NCBI GenBank assembly: GCA_036250195.1
Contig: JAVHZZ010000008.1
Coordinates: forward strand, 4,663,934-4,727,933
Length of the DNA stretch: 64,000 nt
DNA from: Mixophyes australis
Taxonomy: Eukaryota > Chordata > Amphibia > Anura > Limnodynastidae
Direction: 5' to 3'
A program made the position numbers and the translations under genes. This document shows, in pieces, positions 47,681-59,034 of the stretch (position 1 is the first letter of the stretch; each line of letters opens with the position of its first letter). Below the pieces are notes generated by a model that searched no databases, had not been told where the DNA came from, and was given only the letters and a program-made list of their open reading frames with translations.

Positions 47681-49010
47681 ATTAATTAGTTGGGATATAC
47701 CTCAACTGCTAGATATATGCTTAAATCTAAATGCTACCAAATAAGAATAAAAAGTACTTAAAGCAACGTCAAGCTCTAAAATGTCATTTTGAATTTTGCA
47801 TAAGTGTTGCTCCAACTTTATATCAGAAAACATTGGTTCCACTTGGGTCAAGTTCCAAAATAAGTATTTGGTTGTACAAAGTAAAATATTGCTTTGTCAA
47901 GAACGGATAGAGAAGAGGAGCTCTAGCTCCACAATCAGAGGTCCTGATGGTGGTTGGCTTTACCTCCTTTAGGGCCAACGTCTCTAGTTTTGGACTTGAA
48001 CACAATGAGGGTTTTGCTTTGGGTGGAGAATTAAGGTGGTCAAAAACAGGCCGATCCTACTGCCCAATCCAAGAGTTGAAAGATGAGATCACCCTTCAGT
48101 TTGACCAGATTGGATGAGATCTAGCCGTACATTTCTCAAGTCAAGTGGTCAGATCACTTTGGCTTCATTGCAGCCTGTTAGTGGGGTCATGAAAGGACAC
48201 AGGTCGATATTGGTTATCATGGCATTGTCCGCCATGTCTAATAATAATCCTTACAATTCTGAGAAGATCATTGGCATCATAGTCATTTTTGAGGCCACAC
48301 ATTTGCAAAATTGAGCCAATTGTCTGACACCAAGGTTGGGGTTAGAGTGAGATTGGGTTGGGTCTTTTGTGAATGGGAATGGGAATTTATTTTAAAATTG
48401 ACATCAGCACCCATGGAGAGTGAGCTGAAATACAGATGAAGGATTTTAGCTGCAGTTGACTCTTTGGGATCTAAAACTGGTCATGATCAGAAGAATGTAC
48501 AGTAGTGGTGTGAAATGGGGGGAACCTAACATCACATAAACCTTTGGTTATCTTTACCTTGAAATGTTTATCTTCCCTGGAATCATCCCACCTTCATTCC
48601 TGATCAGTGGCGACGAGAGACCGCCAGACGATCTGTCTATCGGCGCAGACTTCATGGAAGATGGATCACTCCATTATTGGCTGACGGTTCAGACTGGGAT
48701 TTCTTGTTATACAAATGGTCATGTCTAAGCTTTGTTTACAAGTAGAGAAAGTCGCTGCTGCAATATTGACCGGAGGATCAGGGAGGATTGTCTCCCTGAG
48801 TACCAGTGACAGTCTCGATGCTGATGTTATTCTCTTATATACAGTTGTCAAATCATTTTCAAACAAACTGTCTGAAATCACTGGTCAGATGGGAACTATA
48901 CAACCTCTGCAGCATCTGGGCGATTATTTAAACTCGTGCCAAATTAATCTCAGCAAACTCCCATAACTGCTCACTATGGTGGATTTTACTATCAGACGTG
49001 CAATTTAAAA
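47681..49010. other. no recognised genes or repeats
   Basis: The part 48030-48320 ('aggtggtcaaaaacaggccg') may begin an old repeat, but I see no second copy. No protein domain in any frame. Confidence 0.3.
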
Positions 49011-51040
49011 CCGAAGCCTTGGGAAATAACACAGCAGTAAAATAATAATAATAAAAATAAAGCAAATTATTTATTATCATGATCTCATTATATAACAGTA
49101 GCATATTCCAATATTAGCACCAGATACTAAATACACCTCTTACACCATTACTTTCATCTCTCTGTTTCTGAATTTCACACTCATTTTCTTATTGCATTTA
49201 AGAGAGGTTAATTAATTAATTAATGTTTAAAAACACCCTTTTCGTCAACTAATTAATTCAGTCCACACTTTTTTTTTTTTATTTCATTAAGTTTTATGTG
49301 CAAAGTGTAAGAATATATTATATATTTTTAACCAATTCAACTTTTTTTTTTAAAAAAAATAAATAATTTTTATTTCAATCTTATAGTTTTATTACACTAA
49401 CACAGATGGCGATGTTGATTTGTGTTGGCGCTAGAGAGGGGGGGTAGATATCGTTTCAGTTGCTACGCTAGACAGCAAAATGATAAAGCACGGTTGTGTC
49501 TCCTGACATTCATGCAATCGCAATAAATACAAAAATAATACCATGTAAGTGTGAGAGTACAAAGCAATGAATAGTTATTAAAGGTACACATATATGTGTG
49601 CAATATCTTAAAAAGCTATAACTACAGATATGAGAACTACGACAGAAGTCATTTATAAGACTGTGCACTAGTGAAGAGCTCTGGTCTCGGTTATGAATGA
49701 AGAGCAACAGTTATAACCAATTTGGTGCAAATTGCAACATTTTGCTGCAGTATAAAGTAAACTGGTAAATTAACCATCAATTGCATCATATAAACGTATT
49801 AGTTCTGATTGTGCATTATGACTTCTTTGTTGTCCCCGCTTTAAGAAGTCAAATAAAAGGGCGTGATCAGATTCCCTTCTTCTCCTTTAGTTATTTGTTT
49901 GCCCCCAATAACCTGCAGAAGTGCCCAGTGTTAGTGGTTTGTATACTCTTAGGGGAAGATTCAATTATCCACGAGGTGTCCCGGTGACATCGCCTCAATG
50001 TCTGGCTGCGCACCTTGGCAGCTAATACGGCTCAGAAATCTTCACTCATATCTCTAAGTATAGAACATCTACAAGTACAGGGACTAATAGAGGGGGACAT
50101 AGAGAGGGGCACCTCCTGGACCCTCCCAGGGATTCAGCTGCAGAGACGACTGTTTCTTGTTATCTGCAACATCATTTGGATTTCATAAACTGATTTACGT
50201 TTGTATTATTGATGATCAGGTTTATCCTGTTTTTCTTTCAGTTTATTAATTTCCTTCCACAAAACTTACATTATGGCCCATCCTCTCCTTTTACCTTCAC
50301 ACCACATTATTAAGTCTCCCGCTCTTTGCTTTCCCTCTTATTAGCGGCGCTCCTGCCTCTTCTAATCCTGGGGATCGCCTGCTTGTCTTTAATTTTAAGC
50401 CACAAACATTTTGTCTTCTATTTCCACATCTACCATCTTTTTTAAATTTCTAAATTGTGACAAGGCCACGCCACCTCCTGAAGAGGGCATGATGGTATCA
50501 CAACGGGTCTAGCCACGACCTTGGGGAGGGTGTCTATCGCCACCCCTAGCCCTCCCCATACAATCAGTGGCACATGTTGGGGTATGGCATATCGGCACCA
50601 AATACCCCGACAACACTTACCACTTAAGACTTATTTTACAAAGCCGTCTACATTGTACATAGGCACATACTTACATTTCACCATTAACAACAGCGATAAT
50701 CCCATCGCCATGGTGAATGATGCCATGAAGGGGGACCGGTTTATTACTTGTTTGTGATTGGTTCAAGTTGCTTTCAACAGTAGTCGTCATCGATGATCGT
50801 CGATAAGGAGCCCTTCGGAATCATTATGTCGTGGTAACTGTTGTTGCGGTATTTGGCATTGATATGCTGACTGCCACCGCCTCTTAAATTCCGGCAATAT
50901 ATGTCCCCCTATTGAAAGCCACATTTTTTTGTTTATATCATGTAAGCTCCGACTCTCTTGCACCCCAATTTTTAGCTATTTACATTAATTCCAACTTGTG
51001 TCAGGTGAGTTTCCATGGCTGCTAGTGGTTGGGAAAGACT
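49011..51040. other. AT-rich, then unassigned DNA
   Basis: 49030-49400 is dominated by A/T runs. The remainder shows no gene or repeat that I recognise. Confidence 0.3.
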
Positions 51041-51258
51041 TCATCATCATCATCATCATCATCATCACCATTTATTTATATAGCGCCACTGATTCCGCAG
51101 CGCTGTACAGAGAACTCACTCACATCAGTCCCTGCCCCATTGGGGCTTACAGTCTAAATTCCCTAACACACACACACAGACAGAGAGAGAGAAAGACTAG
51201 GGTAAATTTTGATAGCAGCCAATTAACCTACTAGTATGTTTTTGGAGTGTGGGAGGAA
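51041..51258 (-). mobile_element. V-SINE-type SINE, 5'-truncated
   Basis: (ATC)n tail at the left, then 'atttatttatatagcgccac', 'tggggcttacagtctaaatt' and (CA)n, ending within the core at 'ttggagtgtgggaggaaa'. Flanking AAAGACTT (about 51032-51039) and AAAAGACTT (about 51257-51265) look like the duplication. Confidence 0.9.
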
Positions 51259-51379
51259 AAGACTTTAACCCAGATTAAAGGCATAGCGTTCCATCATGTT
51301 AGGACTGGCCAGAGTTAGAAGACTTTGGCGTAACTTGGTCAGCTTAACATATATTGCAATACTTGAAACTAAGATTCCT

Positions 51380-51559
51380 GGGGGTACTTTTACTAAACTG
51401 CGGGTTTGAAAGAGTGGACAAGTTGCCTATAGCAACCAATCAGCAGATTCTAGCTGTCACTCTGTAGAATGTACTAAATAACTGATAACTAGAATATGAT
51501 TGGTTGCTATAGGCAACATCTCCACTTTTTTAAACCTGCGGTTTAGTAAATATGCCTCC
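51380..51559. mobile_element. palindromic MITE, CAACCAATCAGATTCT family
   Basis: 'ggggtacttttactaaactg' at the left, 'ggtttagtaaatatgcctcc' at the right and 'gcaaccaatcagcagattct' inside, with a 3-bp insertion (CAG) relative to other copies. Confidence 0.9.
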
Positions 51560-51591
51560 TGACTTTTAACATAGAAAAGTAGTTAAAACAG

Positions 51592-51640
51592 CAATATATA
51601 TATGTATATATATGTATATATATATATATATATATATTTA
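51592..51640. repeat. (AT)n-type microsatellite
   Basis: TATATATG and TATA units. Confidence 0.9.
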
Positions 51641-51656
51641 TATGTCAATTGTTATG

Positions 51657-52496
51657 TGCGTATTGTCGCTAACCAATAACGATTGTCGAACCTCGATTTG
51701 TGTTTCCAAAGCACAAAGATTTATTCGCAATAAGTGGAAAAATATGCTCAAGCGAAGTAATAGTAAATACAGCCGTTACTTATCGCAGGCGCTCTGGATC
51801 CAGTGCAGTCATTCAATCCTGAAGTCTGGGGACAAGATGTCTGCACTCTGGATCACAAGCTGCTGCTTATATACACAATCAAATACAGTGATACAATGAA
51901 GATGGTATGGCTTGCATCTATTGGTCCGGGTCTCAGGAATGTCCAAGGGGTCGTCAATCATTGGCTGGTTCATCCTAAGGAATCCAAAGGAGGGGGTCAT
52001 CTCTGCAGGGGGTATGCTCTGCTCGCCAGGATTCCTTAGTCTTAAGTAGTTCATAATTCCCTATCATTCATAACTTGCGTATGCACTCTGCGATTCCCTT
52101 GCAGAGTGAACCAAACAGTAGGATATGTAACAAGGTTCATTATGATACCACTCATGATGTTATTCCTTTAACCCGTTCCGTGTATTTCACTAATATGCAT
52201 GTAACTCTGATATAACATATAAATACTACTATATTTCGACATAACTGACTATGTGTTGCAACTATCATTAATGTGTACTATTTTATAAGTATGCGTGTTT
52301 GTGCGAATGTATGGTAAAAGACCAATTACTGTTGCTGCCACGTGTAGTGGATGCGTACGCCCTTTCACGCCGTAGCGTGCCCTTGTACGTCGATGCGTAC
52401 CGTACGCATCTTTTCAAACAAAGACAACCAAGTTTGCTAGACTTTAATTGAAATGACTTTATCCAATTTACTGACTTCGACACCCCATTGTTATGA
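51657..52496 (-). mobile_element. LTR-like element, copy 1
   Basis: On the minus strand a TATA-like 'gtgtatataagcagcagc' (about 51862-51880) is followed by 'gcgaataaatctttgtgctt' (about 51707-51736), which contains an AATAAA signal. This order fits the U3-R part of an LTR. A 9-bp direct repeat ATTGTTATG lies at 51648-51656 and 52497-52505. It shares order and many blocks with 53175-53979 ('atccagtgcagtcattcaat', 'ctgaagtctg'). No coding sequence. Confidence 0.55.
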
Positions 52497-53174
52497 AGAT
52501 GGACTACTGAAAACCACATATTCTTCCTACTATTTAAGGGTTTATTTATGCTCTTGTATTACATATATAACTCTATAATGTATTAATCAGAAGGTCGTCT
52601 ATGAATCCCCCCCTCCAGGCCCCCTCCAGTTTATATGCCCACTAACCCCAGGTAACAGGAGAGGAGCATACAGAGAGGATACAACATAAAGGGCAGTCAG
52701 TCTGCTATGACAATGTACTAACACCAGTTTGTGCTAATTTACATAACCCAGAGATATTCTGTGTGTAATAATTGCAGCCGCTCGGGAGACACCGATCTGT
52801 AACCTGGCCCGAAATAACGGCTGTACCTCCAGGTAATTACCAGAATTCCACACACAGCAGCACTAATTAAGCATAATTACAGCTTCATCGTTTTAGTCGA
52901 GCATTCAGACAAACATACAAAGGAGGTTAATTTAATTTATCATTTAACGCTTTGTCTGCCCGGAATTGCAGAAGATATTGGAGAAGTGAGAGAGATGATA
53001 AATCTTCATTTGTAGAGGTTCAGACAGATCCGGGACCAAGGCGAAGGTTACAATTGATGTGCCAGAGAGTGTCTACAGAGTGTAGACTATCTGAGCCATC
53101 GCACGGAGCCTTATGTTTACTAATTAGGCCGTCACCTTTAAAGTTTGCCCCTTACACCGAGCCATGGGTAAAAA
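52497..53174. other. unassigned sequence between two LTR-like copies
   Basis: No gag or pol motifs, so this does not look like a retroelement interior. The 90-codon + frame at 52952-53224 has no domain I know. It reads like ordinary unique DNA. Confidence 0.4.
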
Positions 53175-53979
53175 TAATTAAAGTTATTTTATCGTTTACC
53201 AATAATCATTGTCTATGCGATTAGTGTGGTTCCAACTCACAAAGCGATTTATTAGCAAAAGCGAAAGACTAACATTTAAATAAATAAGTACAGCTGATTC
53301 ATACGCTCTGCTGGATCCAGATTACAATCATTCAATCCTGAAGTCTGTGGTCAAAGAGACTGTAAGCTGGTTCTAGTGAGCAATATATATTTATTTGGTG
53401 TTACAGTAAATACAGATGACTTGGCATGTTTCCATAGGTTCAGGCTCCAAGACAGTCCATTATAATGTAGTTCATAGGTCAGTTCAAACTATGCCCTCCA
53501 AGGGTGGGGGTCAGCTCTCCGATCAGATGGATACTAATCTTTCCGCCAAAAGCTAGTTCAAACTGGTCTATTTCCATTATACAAACAATACCATTCTGAT
53601 CATTAATTCCCTATAGTCCATAACTAGCATACACGATGTGCGATCTTATAGCTGATGGAACCGGATCACTAAGGATAAATAGGGGATTAGAATGACACCA
53701 AACATGATATGTTTCCTGTAACCTGAACCTTAGATCTCACTAAAGTGCATTTAACATTATAATATCTAACTATAAACTCAATAACATCTGTTTATAAACG
53801 ACTGTGGGTTGGAACTATTATAAAAATGAACTATGTACAAGTGAATGTGTAAGTGTAAGTGAGCGTGCATTATTTATCGTGTGATTGCGTCATGACACGT
53901 GGCGTATTGATCGCAATCGCAGGGTAAAACAATATTAATCAATATACTTTCTTTCATCCAATTATTCGACTTTGACAAA
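53175..53979 (-). mobile_element. LTR-like element, copy 2 (diverged)
   Basis: Same orientation and block order as the copy at 51657: 'taccaataatcattgtc', an AATAAA signal on the minus strand within 'cgatttattagc', 'tccagattacaatcattcaa', 'tcctgaagtctgtgg', 'ttccctatagtccataact' and the end 'ttcgactttgaca'. The two copies differ at a large share of positions. No duplication of flanking DNA found. Confidence 0.5.
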
Positions 53980-54365
53980 GTGGAGTTAAAATTGTGCTTA
54001 TTCATTTGTAAATAACTTTTTCTGTACTCTGTACAGTAATATTATAAGTACGTTTATCCAACATTGTATCAGCGTACTGGAACCGATAAAATGTCCCAGG
54101 GTTTGGGTTATTTGCCATCTGCTGTGATGTATCTAAAGTTACAGCTCTCTAAAGCAGAACTTACTTTCAAACTCCCTATCTCTGCATAGTGATACTAAAC
54201 TGCAGTGTTAATACAGAACTAAAGTGTGGAGTGATTACTGTCAGCAGCTTTTAACCCCTGTATTATTGCTCTATAGGGGCGCTCAGACGTGGCTGTAAGC
54301 TCCTCCCCGCTGCGCAGCCAAGTGACTGAAATAGAGACAGATTTAACGCCTTCTATACCTAGGAT
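53980..54365. other. no recognised genes or repeats
   Basis: Unassigned. Confidence 0.3.
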
Positions 54366-54470
54366 CAGGGGCAGGTTAACCATAGGCCTCATTAGGCATT
54401 TTCCTGGTAGACTGGTGGCCTCCTTGATATCATGGGGCCATAATGGACATTTTTAAAAACGTTTTGAGGG
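54366..54470. mobile_element. hAT-like MITE fragment
   Basis: Starts CAGGGGCAGGTTAACCATAG, like the left end at 431. The right end is not seen. Confidence 0.45.
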
Positions 54471-54798
54471 AGCAGGTAAGTGTGCGTAAGACATTCATGT
54501 AATGTGGGGTTGGTGGGGGCTAATAATATATACTAGGGGCTATTAATACAATGTGGGGTCTGTGTATTAAATGTGTGTTTAGAGGGGGAAGGGCAATAAT
54601 GTAATGTAAGTGCTCATTAGGGGAAAAAGTCCTATTTATAAAACGTAAATGTTGTCGATTTAATGTTTGGGTTTTTTGAGAGGAGGGAGGCCTAGAACAT
54701 TTACTCGTTGCTCGGCTCTCCAGGTGTATAGCACCTATATCTTTTCCAAACAAGGCCCCAACTTTCCAGGATCCAGACAAGATCCATATAACACACAC

Positions 54799-54987
54799 AT
54801 ATCAACTTTAAATTTCAGTGTACAAATAAGCTATCAAGTATTTGTGTGCTACATGAAAAAACAGTCAGTATTTAACTTATGTGCAAAACAGAAAACTAAT
54901 TTGCACCCCTTCCATTGTAACATTGTTTTGTCCAGGAGACTGAAATATGGATCCTCTTCATTTAAGATCCTTAATGAATCAGGTCCC
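54799..54987. mobile_element. half of a GACAAAACCATG-family MITE
   Basis: 'tcaactttaaatttcagtgt', 'acagtcagtatttaacttat', 'cattgtttt' and 'gatccttaatgaatcaggtcc' match the right half of the nested copy at 34956-35287. The left half is missing. Confidence 0.8.
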
Positions 54988-55035
54988 AGGTTTGGAAATA
55001 TGGGAGTTGGCGAAATAGGGGAAGAAGAAGCCTTA

Positions 55036-55209
55036 AGGGTATATTTACTAAACTTGGGTTTGAAAAAGTGGAGATGTTGCATATAAAAACCAATCAGATT
55101 CTAGCTTTCATTTTGTAGAATGTACTAAATAAATGATAGCTAGAATCTGATTAGTTGCTATAGGCAGCATCTCCATGTTTTCAAACCCAAGTTTAGTAAA
55201 TATTTCCCT
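55036..55209. mobile_element. palindromic MITE with TA duplication
   Basis: AGGGTATATTTACTAAAC ... TTTAGTAAATATTTCCCT between two TA dinucleotides; hairpin arms as in 29241-29419. Confidence 0.9.
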
Positions 55210-55299
55210 TAGTCTTACAGAATAAAATCAGGAAAAAGAGAACTGTGCAGAAAGAATAGAATAACATTCAGTAAATGATATGTTAATGGAGCTTTCTGA

Positions 55300-57270
55300 A
55301 GTTTTATTAGAACAAGAAGTTCCCCAATCAAGAATCTGACCAAAATTTCAATCCAAAGTGGTCAACTGTTCTTGAAGCCATAGAAGGCCCAAAGCTTTAA
55401 GGAGAGCTAATAAGAAAAACATCTTTTTTTTTTAACAAATCAAAAAATTGAATTATAAACTATTATATAAAGTTCGGCAAAAAAACAATTGCATTTTGTT
55501 TTAAACTAACATATATGGCTTGCAAGGTCAGATTCCAAAGTGATGGTAGGATTTGGGCACTGTTCCACTAAAGAAGACAAAGTTTTACACATAGGAGATG
55601 TTTGAAAATTTGCATAGTGAGGTCTTTTCCCCAGCTCACAGGCTTGGAGGTTTTCCTGCTTTCTGGGGAGAATTAATGTGTCTTTATTCCATTCTTCCAT
55701 GGTAATATAAGAGTGATTCATTAGTTTTGGTTCTTTAGAAGAAGGTAGTAAAAATGAATCTTACAATTTGTGAACTTGGCAAAATGTTTTAGCCCTTCAA
55801 TACTTTACTAACATTCACCGAAATGTGTATCAACTTGGTTATATATTTATATAGAACATATATAAACATATATATTATATAAAGAAATCAACTCATCAAG
55901 ATTCATTGGAGATCTCTCCCTATAAGTTCATACTTATTTGGTCAGCGTGACCATGCCAAAACGCTGTCACAAATGCTGTATCATTCCAACCTGACTCATA
56001 GGCTAAGTGGAGGAACTGAATGGCTCATTGACTGAAGGTCCTACTTCCTTGTTAAATGTCCAGGAGACTGGAAGATACAGAGGACACTCTCCTTGGTCCA
56101 TCAAAAACTCCTCCAGTGAGCAACTACATGATGTTTCCAACTTTACCACAGTGCAAAACAGTTTCTGGGTTGTTTTACACTGCATGGAGCATTCATTTGT
56201 TGGAGAAGTTATGGGAACAGGATCATGGTCAAAAGAGAAGCTCTCATAACAGAATGTTGAGTTCTCAGGGAGGTCTAAATGATATATATTCTGGTTGCCC
56301 GATTTTGCAGGGACTGAAGGATATGGTGTTGCCTTTATCTTGTTTCTCTGCTCGGTCTGCAAGCTCTTAGATTTAAAAGTTGGGCAGCACGGTGGCTCAG
56401 TGACTAGCACTTCTGCCTCACAGCACTGGGGTCATGAGTTCAAATCCTGATCATGGCCTTATCTGTGTGGAGTTTGTATGTTCTCCCCGTGTTTGTGTGG
56501 GTTTACTCCGGGTGCTCCGGTTTCCTCCCACACTCCAAAAACATACTAGTAGGTTAATTGGCTGCTATCAAAAATTCACCCTAGTGTGTGCGTTAAGGAA
56601 TTTAGACTGTAAACTCCAATGGGGCAGGGGCTGATGTGAATGAGTTCTCTGTAGAGTGATGCAGAATTAGCAGTGCTATATAAATAAATGGTGATGAAGC
56701 TAGTCAGAGGGATGTCAGTGAGATCCACGGTCTATGCCATCTTTGAAGATCTGTGTGAGATAGTGGACCTTCTATACCACTGGCATTTGACATTGGCTCC
56801 TTTAAGGCACAATTTCTAATGGAACTTCTTGCTTTTCGCCAGAGGATCCTTCAAAAGGACTTGGACTATTGGAGTCTTACCAGAAGGTTGCTGATTAACT
56901 GAAAAGCACAGTACTAAATCACAAGACAGCCGCAATACAAAGACAAGGCAAAGGTCAGGGGCCGTCAGGTGAACGGTAAGGTGAGAATAGGCCAAGCTTT
57001 GGGAAGAATGATATCAAGGAAACAACTTTAAACATCTGATCCTTACAACAGCAAGGACCTGTTTAAGCCATATTGCAAAACAAAGCGACCCATTGCAGAT
57101 GCAAGGCTAATGTGAGACTGAGGGGCTTAAATAACTAGGGGACTTTTTTAATTTGCCGCACAGGGAACACAGGTGCAAACAATGAGCAATTGGATTCTGC
57201 AAAGTAAGTAAACAGCAGAGAACTGGAGAACCATTGGCTATTCTGTAACATCGTTGTTTATGGACAGAAA
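55300..57270 (-). pseudogene. decayed Ty3/Gypsy-like retrotransposon (gag and protease remnants)
   Basis: On the minus strand around 56100-55890 one frame carries 'VFDGPRRVSSVSSSLLDI' and, after an in-frame stop, 'AIQFLHLAYESGWNDTAF', which I recognise as the capsid part of a vertebrate Ty3/Gypsy-type gag. Further down, around 55400-55320, 'GLLWLQEQLTTLD' and 'GQILDWGTSC', split by one stop, match the end of the protease and the start of the pol linker. The coding part is broken by several stops and frameshifts and lacks reverse transcriptase and integrase. Upstream (56850-57270) a TATA-like 'gttatttaagcccctcag' suggests the remains of a 5' LTR. A SINE is inserted at 56383-56698. Borders are approximate. 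Confidence 0.7.
56383..56698 (+). mobile_element. full-length V-SINE-type SINE, nested
   Basis: GGCAGCACGGTGGCTCAGTG head, core 'ccgggtgctccggtttcctc', tail 'aactccaatggggcaggggc' and 'gctatataaataaatggtga'. It lies between the 5' leader and the gag remnant of the Gypsy-like element on the other strand, so it is the younger insertion. Confidence 0.9.
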
Positions 57271-58400
57271 GACCACAGCTCAAACCCAGGAAGATACAAA
57301 TAACAAAAAGTGGGGAAAATGGAAATGAGAACAACTTGCTGGGAGAAAAAAGTTCTGCAGTAATTGTGGAAAAGAAACCAAGTCTCCCATAGAGCAGGTC
57401 AACGAGGACAAGATGTAATCTGGGTGTTTGGTACATTGTGGACTGGTGGGAAATGATCATTAGATAATGTGGGGCCCCAAAAATCAAGGTCTGCATGGGA
57501 ATAACACAAGACAAGAGTTCATGGCCAGGCAAGAAGTACTTTATGGGTTTAATTTAAGTGAAAGTATCATGGGCTAAAGTGAATTGAGACGATTAATTGG
57601 GAAAATAAAAATTTGTTGATAAGCGGGTGTTAATAAATTGCTAAAATTGTGACTATTTACTTAAATATAAATATTCAGTTAAACATGGGCCATTTATCAC
57701 AGAAAACGTAATGTCTCCACATAATTACACTGACACTGTTCCATTTACAGTATCTGAGTTAGGACTCACCTCTTTCTGACTGCAGAATAATCAGTGCTTC
57801 AAATAGGGATCATTGAGCCCTATGAAGGAGTCAACGTTGAATGCAGCATTTCCTATTGCCGCGCATCCAGCGTTCATTCTGCACTCGTGTTTACATTCAG
57901 TAGGATTTTCTGGATCACTAACTGAAGTGTCGTTTATACTGTGTTCACCAGGAGATGGGTACAGCTCAGATGGATTGTGTCACAGGTCTATGGAAACGTG
58001 TACATTATAAGTCATATAGCGCCTTGCAGTTGAACAGCCTGAATGCCATAAGACCTACAGTTCACAGCCACTGTGAATGAATTATCGCCCCCTAATGGAC
58101 AAAATTACCAGCAAAATAGAGTTTTTCCTTAGACTACCAGATAAGAAGTATTGCACAGCATCATTTAATCAAAAGATCGCCCTTGTTTCATTAAGCAATA
58201 GGCGTTTTACAAAGCACACTGTGGTTTTCAATGTTCTATTTTAGTATAATGTCTCTATAACCATACTGACCGTGGATCTTGTATCAAAGGATTTATTTGA
58301 AAGATTAGTAACATTAAGGGTAATTTATCAACTGCAAAAAGTCTGTGGGCGCATCTCTCGCTCAGCCTAAGGTAAATTAACTTATGGCAGAGTCACTGAG
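57271..58400. other. no recognised genes or repeats
   Basis: Unassigned. The minus-strand 141-codon frame at 57107-57532 partly overlaps the presumed old LTR and has no domain I know. Confidence 0.35.
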
Positions 58401-58690
58401 GGACACTTTGCCTCACACACCCACACACTCACACACACACACTCACACACACACCCACACCCACACACACCCACAATCTCACACACACACACATACAAAC
58501 TCACATACACACACGCTCACTCGCTCACACACACACACACTCACACACATACACTCTCACACACCCACACTCTCACACACACACTCACACACACACCCAC
58601 ACTCATACACACAAACACACACATACTCACAAACTCTCTCTCTCTAACACACACTTACACCCACGCACACACACTCACACACATACTTGT
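58401..58690. repeat. (CA)n-rich microsatellite
   Basis: CA repeats with frequent CACT and CACC interruptions over about 290 bp. The His-Thr rich + frame (87 codons) is a translation of it. Confidence 0.97.
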
Positions 58691-59034
58691 TTTTATTGCA
58701 TCGCGAGGACCCATGTCTGGAACATGGTGTATAGGGACCCCCCTTTTCTAATGCCCTGTCGACAGAACAATCATAGGGGTATGTGTAGGAGCGGTTTGTC
58801 ACCAGAGTTACCACATGCGAATTACACTTTGACTTTGCATAAAGTACTGACACGGACTGCAAGATGGGGAAAGTGTCATGTATGTTCACTGTCTGAGGAC
58901 ATACACATTCCCGCATACATAAATTAATAAATAATGACAATGGTAGGAAAAGCATTGTGTATCCTGGCCGTCTGAGGACATCCACATGCCCGCTTACACC
59001 GACACCTAGCCATGGAGGCTATAGCCCTGTTCAA
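58691..59034. other. 3' flank of the recombinase-like locus
   Basis: A minus-strand AATAAA at 58692-58697 could serve as a polyadenylation signal for the locus at 59035-60492, about 340 bases past its likely stop. Not otherwise assigned. Confidence 0.3.

Noticed and set aside
56003..56410. Minus-strand 135-codon frame considered as an exon of a cellular gene
   Set aside because: A different frame of the same strand shows recognisable gag blocks, so this frame is a shadow of a decayed retrotransposon.
58384..58647. His/Thr-rich 87-codon frame
   Set aside because: Translation of the CA microsatellite.
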